Positions 11,701 to 18,900 of a DNA stretch of 64,000 nucleotides are shown piece by piece. Origin of the DNA: Limnomonas spitsbergensis (Eukaryota; Chlorophyta; Chlorophyceae; Chlamydomonadales); NCBI GenBank assembly GCA_037349105.1, contig JAYJMM010000076.1, forward strand, positions 892,501-956,500, read 5' to 3'. Position numbers and translations under genes: made by a program. The notes under the pieces were generated by a model. The model was not told where the DNA came from. It made no database searches and saw only the letters and a program-made list of their open reading frames with translations. Numbering within the stretch: the stretch's first letter is position 1; every line of letters starts with the position of its first letter.

Positions 11701-14511
11701 AACCTTTGTTCACAGGAGTCATGTCCTGAAGCAGCTACGAACATCATGCAGCATGCTGGGGATGGATCTTGGTCACGGATCTAAGCATGGTTATGGATCA
11801 TAAACCTTTGTTCACAGGAGTCATGTCCTGAAGCAGCTACAAACATCATGCAGCATGCTGGGGATGGATCTTGGTCACGGATCTAAGCATGGTTATGGAT
11901 CACAAGACCTTTGTTCACCGGAGTCATGTCCTGAAGCAGCTACGAACATCATGCAGCATGCTGGGGATGGATCTTGGTCACGGATCTAAGCATGGTTATG
12001 GATCACAAGACCTTTGTTCACAGGAGTCATGTCCTGAAGCAGCTACGAACATCATGCAGCATGCTGGGGATGGATCTTGGTCACGGATCTAAGCATGGTT
12101 ATGGATCACAAGACCTTTGTTCACCGGAGTCATGTCCTGAAGCAGCTACAAACATCATGCAGCATGCTGGGGATGGATCTTGGTCACGGATCTAAGCATG
12201 GTTATGGATCATAAGACCTTTGTTCACCGGAGTCATGTCCTGAAGCAGCTACGAACATCATGCAGCATGCTGGGGATGGATCTTGGTCACGGATCTAAGC
12301 ATGGTTATGGATCACAAGATATTTGCTGACAAGTAAGAGCAGTCCTGAGTGAGCGGCAGCGGCTCTGCCTGCCCCCGCACCTGCTTCTATGAACATCTTG
12401 CAACACTCATAGGACGAATCTTTGTCACGCATCTAAGCATGATCGTGGATGATAAAACCTTTGCTCACAAGTGAGAGCAGTCCTGAATGAGCGGCAGCGG
12501 CTCTGCCTGTCCCCGCACCTGCTTCTATGAACATCATTTGCCGAAACGGCCCGAAACCTGTGTCCCTGCCTCTTCCCTTGCATCTCCTTCCCCATCGTAG
12601 CACGAAACAGCATGATACGGCGCAATACGGCACAGGTTCAGCCGTATGGTACTACCAGAGTGCCACGATACGGCACGATACGGCTCGATACGGCTCGATA
12701 CGGCACAGGTTCATCCGGATTGTGCTACCATCTCCCTCCCTGCGGGGTTCACGCATCCAGGCTGCTCTTTTGCTTGGACTAATTTGAGTCTGAGTCAGGC
12801 CGCCCCCTAGTACACCCCTGTGGTGCAGAACACGAAGGGACACAACGGGTGCTTTGCAGGAATACTTTGACTGTATATTTGATTTGCCTTGCCTCATAGT
12901 TAACGTTGTTTGGGGCTGAGGGATACATGAAAATACTCATTATCAATTATTGATGCCAGTTTCACAGCATGTTTAAGATTGGACCCCGGGGAAAAACGTG
13001 TACAACGGTCTTCAGGTCTTCGGGAAAGTTCCGGGGTGGGTGACTCTGCAAACAACCCGGAACCAGACTCTGGAACGTGAGGCCTTGTCATCGTGCGTTG
13101 TTCAGGGTTTACAGCTGACCACGGCCAAGGCGGTTCGCGGACTTTCTGCAGGGCCGCCCCATCACTACCGCCCGCCCGGTACGTCCATGTGAAGAGAAAT
13201 ACGGCGATTACTATTTGTAAATAAAAGCCTTCCGAAGGCCTACAAACGCTCCAGTCCTTTGGAAGTTCCGGGGAGGGGGGGAGGTCCACGGAAGAACAAG
13301 GGACGTACCGTACGAATCCAGGTGGCGTTAAGGGCCCGGATATTCCCCGGGGTCCCGTGTTTCAGCCCAGAATGACCCGGAATGAACCCGGAAAGTTTCC
13401 AGGGTCCAATCAGAAACGTGCTGTCAGTCAGGAATTAAGAGTTTGGTCCGTAATTTGCCCTTAGGGCAGCACTAGAAGATAACGTTTTTCCATACCCGAG
13501 GGAAGGCAAATCAAATAAACGGTAGTGGCATTCGGAATTAATGTTGGTTATTACCAGAAGCAGGGAGTTCTTGGTGAAGAGCTCGCTGTATGTAGGCGCC
13601 GAAATGTTCCCGATCCTAGTTGATTTTGTCGTTCTTCGTTCTGCGCTACAGACCCTCGGCCTTGCCGAATTATTTGTTTGTTTAAGAATTTGGTTACGAC
13701 TCGTACCGTAACCAGTAACCACAAAATAAACATCCCTGGTGCCTTGCAGCGCTCGTCAGTAGCTGAGAAGGGATAAAAGCAGGAACAGGCCACAGGGGGA
13801 GGCACATGGCCAACAAAAACTCACAATGCTGCAATAACGCATGTATACAAAAATGGATTTAGTAAGAGAAGACACCACTCCACCACGGCATGGGCTGCGC
13901 ATGCATGCATGCATGCATGCATGCATGCATATGCGGGCGGCCCACGGAGCGTTTCCTTTTCATCCCTCTCTTTCAAGTGTCCCCTCGGATTCGCTCTGCC
14001 TGGATTGTTGTTATACAACCGTCTGTTGCGGGGGCTGCGTTTCTTTGATCTTAACAAGCCAGCTAAAAAAAGTCGCGTAGTCTCTCCCCGCCTCCTCCGA
14101 CTGGTAAAAACCCACCAGCGCGACGGAGTAGCCCGCCCGGGCCAGATCGCGAGCTGCCACCAGGCCCGACCAGCCAGCTCCGATAACCACGATGTCAACC
14201 TTGGACGACGACTTGGACCTCTTCTTCTTCGTGATACCACCGGAAATCGTGCGCATATCATCTTCGTCGACGGCCTTGGCTTCGTGGCCTTGGCGCGGAG
14301 TCTCGATGTCGGTAGCATGGGCCAAGGGCTCGCCTTCAGGCCAGCTTTTCAGCGGGGTTTTCCCCGAGGAGGGGGAGGAGAGGGAGGCCCTGACAACAGC
14401 GCCTGCGCCGATGCGTAAATTTGAACATCCCATCAGCACGATCAGGGCTGCTGACAGCACCCGCATTGCGCCAACCCCACGAGGAGTCATCACTGTGTCG
14501 TCGTTTGCCAT
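850..14511 (-). CDS. Flavin-containing amine oxidase, multi-exon, 3' end off the left edge
   Basis: Predicted FAD-dependent amine oxidase (monoamine/polyamine oxidase family), which oxidatively deaminates an amine and gives H2O2. The substrate cannot be read. Exons in coding order: 14511-14116, 10449-10362, 10015-9885, 8865-8764, 6491-6396, 6296-6212, 2770-2677, 1817-1674, 1069-850. Phases agree at every junction except 6212/2770, where an exon is missing (phase 1 against phase 2). Family landmarks come in the expected order: GAGWSG Rossmann loop, IEARDRLGGR, GGMWVGPTQ, PWLTPNAEELDDMTF, WLIKGAAGQ, LLSSPVHLITQSPGGVEV, and RDQLTQRVFMGSIIKC then YEEPWWR. About 452 residues are visible. The C-terminal FAD-binding exons should lie left of base 1. 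Introns hold many exon-edge copies, so annotators may mis-splice this gene. Confidence 0.88.
1070..1673 (-). repeat. Amine oxidase intron 9: donor-side repeats and an exon 10 5'-edge copy
   Basis: Bases 1315-1660 hold about seven 45-60-bp units joining CCCTAAACCCTAA runs to GAGGAGGGGGGTGCACATCG. That is the reverse complement of the sequence just inside the exon 9 donor, so the donor-proximal intron has been amplified. Bases 1141-1225 repeat the start of exon 10 (minus-strand PLTGRIRYEPPMPAIRDQLTQ), upstream of the real exon. The CCCTAAA runs are interstitial and are not evidence of a telomere. Confidence 0.75.
1880..2600 (-). repeat. Amine oxidase intron 8: copies of both flanking exon edges plus a GATCTATAT microsatellite
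   Basis: A copy of the exon 9 5' edge (CTGTGTGCCCAG acceptor, then CTGGCCAAGGACCTGG) lies at about 1905-1960. Copies of the exon 8 3' edge with donor (minus-strand ATCAAGGGCGCC..GGGGCAGGTGGG) lie at about 2545-2590, with a remnant near 2330. Between them, 2160-2310 is a GATCTATAT/ATGATCTAT microsatellite. Bases 1965-2110 are short GGGCAGTGTCAGCTACA-type repeats. Confidence 0.7.
2885..4153. repeat. 7-bp satellite (GAACAYA)n, about 180 units
   Basis: About 1.27 kb of a 7-base unit, GAACATA or GAACACA on the plus strand (TGTTCTR on the minus), with rare variants such as GGACACA near 3475-3500. The units differ almost only at one C/T position, giving an irregular two-letter pattern. All three minus-strand frames are free of stops, which creates spurious ORFs of up to 587 codons. 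The array sits where amine oxidase exon 7 is expected. Confidence 0.95.
4200..6211 (-). repeat. Amine oxidase intron 6: exon 6 3'-edge copies with nested CACTCCACCCCCA minisatellite
   Basis: From about 4615 to 5970 there are six or seven macro-units. Each starts with a copy of the end of exon 6 plus donor (plus-strand CTTGCTCACTCTCAGC...GGACCATGATGAGCC). Each then continues into a run of the 13-bp CACTCCACCCCCA unit and CCCTGCCGTTCCGCTCCCC. Bases 4250-4615 are related C-rich sequence. All long ORFs here (HTPPPHSTPTL or WGWSVGVECGGGV types) are products of the array. Confidence 0.9.
6212..8865 (-). CDS. Amine oxidase exons 4 to 6: central substrate-domain segment
   Basis: Exon 4 (8865-8764, 102 nt, phase 0-0) reads AGACWDCLILPRK, then PLREAARKATGELK, between GTCGCGCAG and AAG|GTGCACG. 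I accept it because it has both splice sites, a clean frame and the right place, although its sequence is not family-diagnostic. Exon 5 (6491-6396, 96 nt) encodes AGLEELIRVM, then IDLPWLTPNAE. Exon 6 (6296-6212, 85 nt) encodes ELDDMTFRDW, then ARLMMVLAG, ending GGAA|GTGAGC. PWxxPNAxELDDMTF is strongly conserved in the family. Intron 5 (6297-6395) is short and free of copies, unlike its neighbours. Confidence 0.78.
6504..7135 (-). repeat. Exon 5 5'-edge copies upstream of amine oxidase exon 5
   Basis: Six copies of the exon 5 start with acceptor, reading GGCCTGGAAGAGCTGATCCG on the minus strand, lie near 6575, 6663, 6750, 6868, 6985 and 7120. Spacing is 87-125 bp. The copies closest to the exon are the most similar. 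Each keeps the CCCAG acceptor but only about 35-40 bases of coding sequence. Confidence 0.88.
7136..7960. repeat. G-rich polypurine tract and AT-rich dispersed-repeat copy within amine oxidase intron 4
   Basis: Bases 7166-7300 are a nearly pure GGGGGAGG-type polypurine tract. Bases 7370-7560 belong to a dispersed repeat also seen at 12895-12965 with 13440-13560, and at 30715-30960. Shared blocks are AACGTTGTTTGGGG, ATCGATTGTCGATGC-like sequence, GCCCTNAGGGCAGC and GATGCCCGAGGGAAGGCAA. Bases 7560-7910 are AT-rich with no gene that I can see. Confidence 0.65.
7961..8763 (-). repeat. Exon 4 3'-edge copies downstream of amine oxidase exon 4
   Basis: Four good copies of the end of exon 4 with donor (minus-strand LREAARKATGELK then GTGCACG) lie at about 7965-8030, 8108-8165, 8263-8320 and 8427-8485. 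A remnant lies near 8625-8645. They are separated by C-rich CCACCCTCCCCCC spacers. They share the GAGCTCAAG|GTGCAC donor with the true exon. Confidence 0.88.
8866..9225 (-). repeat. Exon 4 5'-edge copies upstream of amine oxidase exon 4
   Basis: Three about 107-bp tandem copies of the first half of exon 4 with acceptor (minus-strand GTGTCGCGCAG then GCGGGTGCGTGCTGG...) lie at about 8888-8995, 8996-9105 and 9106-9200. They are nearly identical to one another. With the downstream array this leaves the 102-bp exon between copies of its own two ends. Confidence 0.9.
9226..9884 (-). repeat. Exon 3 3'-edge copies downstream of amine oxidase exon 3
   Basis: Four copies of the second half of exon 3 with donor (minus-strand KRYISYHGQGIISLTYNNQ) lie near 9275-9360, 9400-9490, 9540-9620 and 9660-9755. 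They are joined by TGTAGCTGAAATGTAGATGA-type spacer. The GTAGCTGA motif recurs in unrelated introns near 21.46, 26.05-27.03, 30.03, 45.35 and 53.5 kb. Confidence 0.88.
9885..10449 (-). CDS. Amine oxidase exons 2 and 3: FAD-contact region
   Basis: Exon 2 (10449-10362, 88 nt) follows a TTCTCAG acceptor and encodes IEARDRLGGRSFRTLL, then PLWIDEG, ending GATGAAG|GTGCGG. Exon 3 (10015-9885, 131 nt) follows TTTGCTGCAG and completes the split Gly codon to give WIDEGGMWVGPTQ, then a stretch ending SLTYNNQTSLQ before CAG|GTATCT. EARDRxGGR and GGxWVGPTQ are classic flavin amine oxidase signatures, so these assignments are firm. At least seven partial copies of exon 2 lie upstream in intron 1. The copy at about 10617-10710 is nearly complete but lacks the last bases and the donor. 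Confidence 0.88.
10030..10361 (-). repeat. Exon 3 5'-edge copies in amine oxidase intron 2
   Basis: Two copies of the start of exon 3 with its acceptor (plus-strand CCCACACGCCTCCTGTAGCAAAC and ACATGCCCCCTGCAGCGAAC types) lie near 10083-10105 and 10200-10225. Shared intron sequence ATGTTAGGGTTCAGGGA follows them. The rest of the 346-bp intron shows no other element. Confidence 0.75.
10450..11225 (-). repeat. Exon 2 copies in amine oxidase intron 1
   Basis: Seven copies of the 5' half of exon 2 with acceptor (plus-strand CAGCGTCCTGAAGGAGC... to CTCGATCTGCGAACATC) recur at about 10558, 10655, 10750, 10846, 10944, 11046 and 11147. Spacing is about 97-102 bp. The second extends through CTTGGTCACTGGGGGC and is almost a whole exon. 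Intervening DNA carries GATCAAAGCACGGCCCTGGG or CAACACTCATGGGATCATCA. Confidence 0.92.
11226..12530 (-). repeat. 103-bp tandem repeat and decayed exon 2 copies
   Basis: Bases 11560-12310 are about seven units of a roughly 103-bp repeat (GTCATGTCCTGAAGCAGCTA, CATCATGCAGCATGCTGGGG, GATCTAAGCATGGTTATGGA). It looks like a further decayed form of the exon 2 array: the GTCCTGAAG and GAACATCATGCA anchors remain but the coding core is gone. Looser copies lie at about 11480-11530, 12330-12400 and 12470-12535. An unrelated 120-bp GC-rich piece sits at about 11262-11365. Confidence 0.85.
12531..14115. other. Remainder of amine oxidase intron 1: repeats, no gene seen
   Basis: Bases 12600-12720 hold GATACGGC/TACGGCACGATACGG short repeats. 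Bases 12895-12965 and 13440-13560 match the dispersed repeat also found at 7.37 and 30.7 kb. The sequence between them (12966-13439) is CCGGGG/TTCCGGGG-rich and seen once. Bases 13890-13931 are a (GCAT)n microsatellite. No exon-like sequence with family support was found. Confidence 0.6.
14116..14511 (-). CDS. Amine oxidase exon 1: N-terminal extension and Rossmann FAD motif
   Basis: 132 codons ending at a GCGCTG|GTGGGT donor (phase 0). I start at the first ATG of the open frame. A second Met lies at residue 8 and a third at residue 16, just before a hydrophobic stretch (MRVLSAALIVLMGCS). That stretch could be a signal peptide or membrane anchor, so residue 16 is a credible alternative start for a secreted or membrane form. 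Residues 95-104 are a basic KKKRSK-type patch. Residues 105-130 carry the dinucleotide-binding strand and loop VIGAGWSGLVAARDLARAG. A reading that goes on past the donor to about 14011 is intronic. Confidence 0.85.
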
Positions 14512-15783
14512 GTGCCAGCGAGTCACTTGTGCGTTTGAATCTCAACTGAGGCGATGCAGCTGCAAAGACAAATCAATGAGATCCAGAGTGAGGACAGGCT
14601 GACGTTTAGAACGGGAATAGTTCGTGACTTCCGGTGATTTCCAAGCGACGAAATTTCACACCTTCGTCGAAGTGGTTTTGTAGTAGATCGTGTAGTGGGA
14701 TCGAGTTGCTTACGACCATGCCATGAAATCAAAAGGCAGAGTAATCCGTTTGCATTGCGGAGAGGCTCCTTGCTTTAACGTGTTCCCCGCGTTTCAGGCA
14801 TGTGCTCGCATAGTCGCATTTTCAACATCCGAGACGAAGAGATTCAACCCTCCGTAGTTACAGAGCATGGTACCAGTAGATGCTTACCATGCACACATGC
14901 ATGGTGATCTCTTCAGGGGCAGGGGATAAGGTTTGTCTGACCTTTGTTGTTTGGTGGGTGATTTTGATATACCGGTATTTTCTGTCCTCTTGTGCCCTCT
15001 ACCCTGACTTTCCTAGCTGACTCTTTGTCTGAGCTTCATTTCAGCATGACCCAGCGATATTATGTTCATTAACACATGCATGATGGTATTTTCCGCCTCT
15101 CTTCCTTGCCTCTGTACACATAATGACTGTTCCCGCCCCAGACCCCAACCACATTTATTACCAAACTCAACAAGCAAGCAGTCTAAAAGATGCAACAAGC
15201 ACACATAACAGGAATTCGTTCCTGACCTTCCCCCCCCAAACGATGGGGCACCCACTCAGCCGAGCCTTTGTTTAGCATAGCCCAGCGTTGTAACGCCATA
15301 GACATAAAAAGAGCAGGCAAACAAAAAATGTGGCCGAATTAAGGGCAGAGTGGCCTGAGCAACGAGCACCTTGCTGCCCCAGCAGCCACAACAGCGAAGC
15401 CCTACCTGGGGCGCACAAAAACAAGCATTTGGAGGCATTTCAGAGACCTACACGGTCGCCACACGCCCCTGCCCACTTGCCATATGAAAGGCCATCGGCG
15501 GGCTAGTGCACACACAACCAATCAGTAGTTGGGCAACCAACCAACCAGAGGCGGGCTAAATTAAGCAAGGTAGTCCATCATGAACCTTCCCGCCAGAGGT
15601 CGCAACTTGCCAGATGCCCCCTGGCCCTTGCTAGTCCAAGACCTCCCTCCCTCCATCCAGCCAGCGCATTGGTACCCGCCCTGCGCCCGCTACCAATCCA
15701 GTCAGCTAATTTGTACCAATTCTGTGCCGGCAATCGCCCATCTACTGCTCAGCTACCGCTCAGCTACCGATTCAGCCACTAAC
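14512..15783. other. Intergenic region between the amine oxidase and Toc64 genes
   Basis: About 1.27 kb lies between the stop of the upstream Toc64 gene and the first ATG of the amine oxidase gene. It must hold the amine oxidase promoter and the Toc64 3' end. I could not recognise a TATA box or a TGTAA polyadenylation signal. Bases 14905-15110 and 15250-15300 carry pieces of a dispersed repeat (CTTCAGGGGCAGGGGATA, TTTCCTAGCTGA, TTCATTTCAGCATG...CCCAG) shared with 29.64-30.02, 38.65-38.82, 39.66-40.23 and 63.4-64.0 kb. Confidence 0.6.
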
Positions 15784-15966
15784 TTATTTGTACCCGCCCT
15801 GCGTCAGCATCGAAGGGTCAAAGCCCGGCGGCAGTTGGAAGTTGGGCGGAAGCTGCGACGCGTCCATCCCGCTTCCGTTGCTCGCCATGCCCCGCTGCTG
15901 ATCGCGCATTGTCCGAGCCATGGCGGCCTGCTGCGCCGCCATCTCGGTCTTGTGAGTCCGGAGAAT
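15784..15966 (-). CDS. TOC64: Toc64-like last exon
   Basis: 61 codons including the TAA stop, after the acceptor CTTGGTAG. It encodes THKTEMAAQQAAMARTMRDQ and a Pro/Phe/Leu-rich tail ending DPSMLTQGGYK. Phase 0 fits both copies of the preceding exon. This Met/Gln/Pro-rich tail after the TPRs is not in land-plant Toc64 as I know it. It resembles the Gly/Met/Pro tails of some TPR co-chaperones, which is only an analogy. Confidence 0.82.
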   Translation of the reverse strand: MLRTHKTEMAAQQAAMARTMRDQQRGMASNGSGMDASQLPPNFQLPPGFDPSMLTQGGYK

Positions 15967-18900
15967 CTACCAAGACAGGGTTTGGGGGAACAGGGTGTAG
16001 GGGAACAGGGTAAGGCGACACACCCTCCCACCCCCCCACAGACACACGTGCCCCCGCCCCCATCCCCCACACACGTGCACCCTATCTCCCACGCCCCCAC
16101 AAACACAAACATCCCCCCTCCCCCCCCCCCACATGTGTACCCACGCAAGCAGACGCACCGTCAGGTCCTTTCCAGGGCCGATGGCCGTACGCCGGCCAAT
16201 GTTTGTCCCCAATCGGGCCTTAGGCAGCCACTGGGCGGCCCGCTGAGGGCGGCCTTACTGTCAGAAATAAGAAAACTCGAGCACAAATGCACCAAGCCCC
16301 CCCACACACGCACACCCACCCACATACCCTACACGCGCACACCCCCACACACGCACACCCACCCACCCACCCCACACGCGCACCCACCCACCCACCCCAC
16401 ACGCGCACCCCCCCCACACACATACACACTTGCATCCACACACAAACATACGCACCTTCAGGTCCTCTCCTAGGCTGATGGCCGTACGCCGGCCAATGTT
16501 TGTTCCCAATCGGGCCTTAGGTGGCCGCTGGGCGGCCCGCTGAAGGCGGCCTTACAAGGGGCCTGTCACTAGGGGGGTCGGACTAGTCCCCCAAACAGGG
16601 GCTTTCAGTGCCCGGTTGGCGCCTTCACACAACGAAGAATCGACCAGGAAAAAATGCGATGCTCCTTTTTGTGTTCTATGCCTGAAGTCCTGGACGCCAG
16701 TTGATTCTTCCGTGTGCTAAGGCGCCAACCATGGGGTCGCATTATAAGCCAGGGGGGTCTCGGGAGACTAGTCCGACACCCCTAGTGACAAGCCACTTGG
16801 CCTTACAGAAGAAATAAGAAACCTCACGCACACATGCCCCCAACCACCCCCTCCCCCAGCCACCCAACCCCCTCCCCTCCCACACACACACCCAGCCAGC
16901 CAGGCAACCAGTCACCCAGCCCCCCCCCTCCCACACACCCACACGCACCTGCAGGTCTTCTCGAGCCTGCCTGTTGTTCGGCTCCAGACCCAGCACCTCA
17001 CGCAGGTCCCGCTCCGCCTCGTCGTACTTCTGCAGCGCGTCGCGGGCCGTTGCTCGACGCAACAGGGCTTTAACCTGAGGGTACAGGGGCATGATGGCGC
17101 TAACTCTCAGTTTGTAGGGTTTAGGGATTAGGGTTCAGGGTCCAGGGTTAAGGAGAACATGCATGCCTCGTTGTACTTTTGCAGCGTGTCACAAGCTGTT
17201 GCACGAGGGGGCAGGGGCGGGTAGACGGCTGTGCTGATGTACAAGCGCCGCCTAATATTTGGGCTAAGATCTTGTCGGCCTGAGGGGGCAGGAAGAGGCA
17301 GGAGGACGCAGGGAAAGAAAAGAGACCGCCAATGCGGCGTGGATTTTGGGCAGTACAGGCTGACAAGACTCCCAAGCCCCGGTCTGTATACCCTGGAAAG
17401 GGAAATGGGACCAGGGTGGGTCACAAGCGATGGTTGATATTTTCGGGAGCAGTGCACCGGTTGTAATCCCCAATTCCCTACCCTTGTACTTCTGCATAAG
17501 TGCTTTGGCATGGTGTTGCAGGGAGAGGCAGATGACAGTGCTCACTTCCAGGTTGAAGGGTTAAGGGTTAAGGGTTAAGGGTTTAGATGTACATGCATGC
17601 CTCGTTGTACTTCGGCAGCAGTGCTCTGACCTCATGGTGGACAGGAAGAGGCAGACATCTGTGCTTGTTTTCAGGTTTAAGAGACGTATATGAGTCGCTG
17701 TACTTCTGCGATGCATCGCAGACCGGTGCTTGACGCAGCAGTGCTTTAAGAGGGGGGAAGTGGCCAAGAAGATGGCAGGGCTCATGTTGGCAGCACTCAT
17801 AACATAGTATTGCTCATGTTGCAAGGCTCATGTCGTAGTGCTCATGTTGTAGTTGCCAGGAGTAGTGCTTATGTTGTAGTTGCCGTGGAGAAGTGCTCAT
17901 GTTGCTGTGCTCATGTTGTAGTGCTCATGTTGTAGTGCTCATGTTGTAGTGCTCATGTTGTAGGAACAGCCCCTCCCCACCACTTTGGTATCGTCCTCAT
18001 CCTTGGATCTGCCCTTCCCTGTCCCTTGCGTTTATGGGTAAAGTTCTAATCCCTCCCCTTCCCTCCCTACCCCTCCTTATCCTCCCCCATCCTCCCCTCC
18101 CCTCCCCTCCCCTCCCCTCCCCTCCCCTCCTTATCCTCCCCCATCCTCGCCTCTACCCCTACCCCTCCCCTCCCCTCCCCACCCCTCCTTATCCTCCCCC
18201 ATCCTCCCCTCCCCGCCCCGCCCCTGCCCTCCTTATCCTCCCCCATCCTCGCCTCTACCCCTCCCCTCCCCTCCCCTCCCCTCCCCTTCTTATCCTCCCC
18301 CATCCTCGCCTCTACCCCTCCCCTCCCCTCCCCTCCCCTCCCCTCCCCTCCCCTCCCCTCCTTATCCTCCCCTCCTTATCCTCCCCCATCCTCCCCTCCC
18401 CTCCCCTCCCCGCCCCACCCCTCCCCTCCTTATCCTCCCCCATCCTCCCCTCCCCTCCCCTCCTTATCCTCCCCCATCCTCGCCTCTACCCCTCCCCTCC
18501 CCTTCTCTCCCCTCCCCTCCCCTTCTAATCCTCCCCCATCCTCGCCTCTACCCATCCCCTCCCCTCCCTGCCCCTCCCCTCCCCTCCTTATCCTCCCCCA
18601 TCCTCGCCACTACCCCTCCCCTCCCCTCCCCTCCCCTCCCCTTCTTATCCTCCCCCATCCTCGCCTCTACCCCTCCCCTCCCCTCCCCGCCCCTCCCTTC
18701 ACCTCCTTATCTACCCCCTTCCCCGCCTCCAACCCTCCCCGCCACTCGCCATATCCTTCTCGCTGAGCTCGGGGAACTGCAGCGCGCGACAGCAGTCATC
18801 CTCTGCCTGCTCAAACCTGAAGAGCTTGATGCAAGCCATGGCCCTGCCAGACGCGGCAAGCAGCAGGAGGAGCGGGGGGGGCATAGTCATGAAACCTGTA

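Noticed and set aside
10450..12320. Possible CRISPR array (regular repeats of about 100 bp)
   Set aside because: Units are long, carry a coding edge and a splice acceptor, and have non-unique spacers. The DNA is eukaryotic.
13841..14602. Plus-strand ORFs over amine oxidase exon 1
   Set aside because: The minus frame has the GAGWSG FAD motif and a phase-matched donor. The plus frames show no domain.
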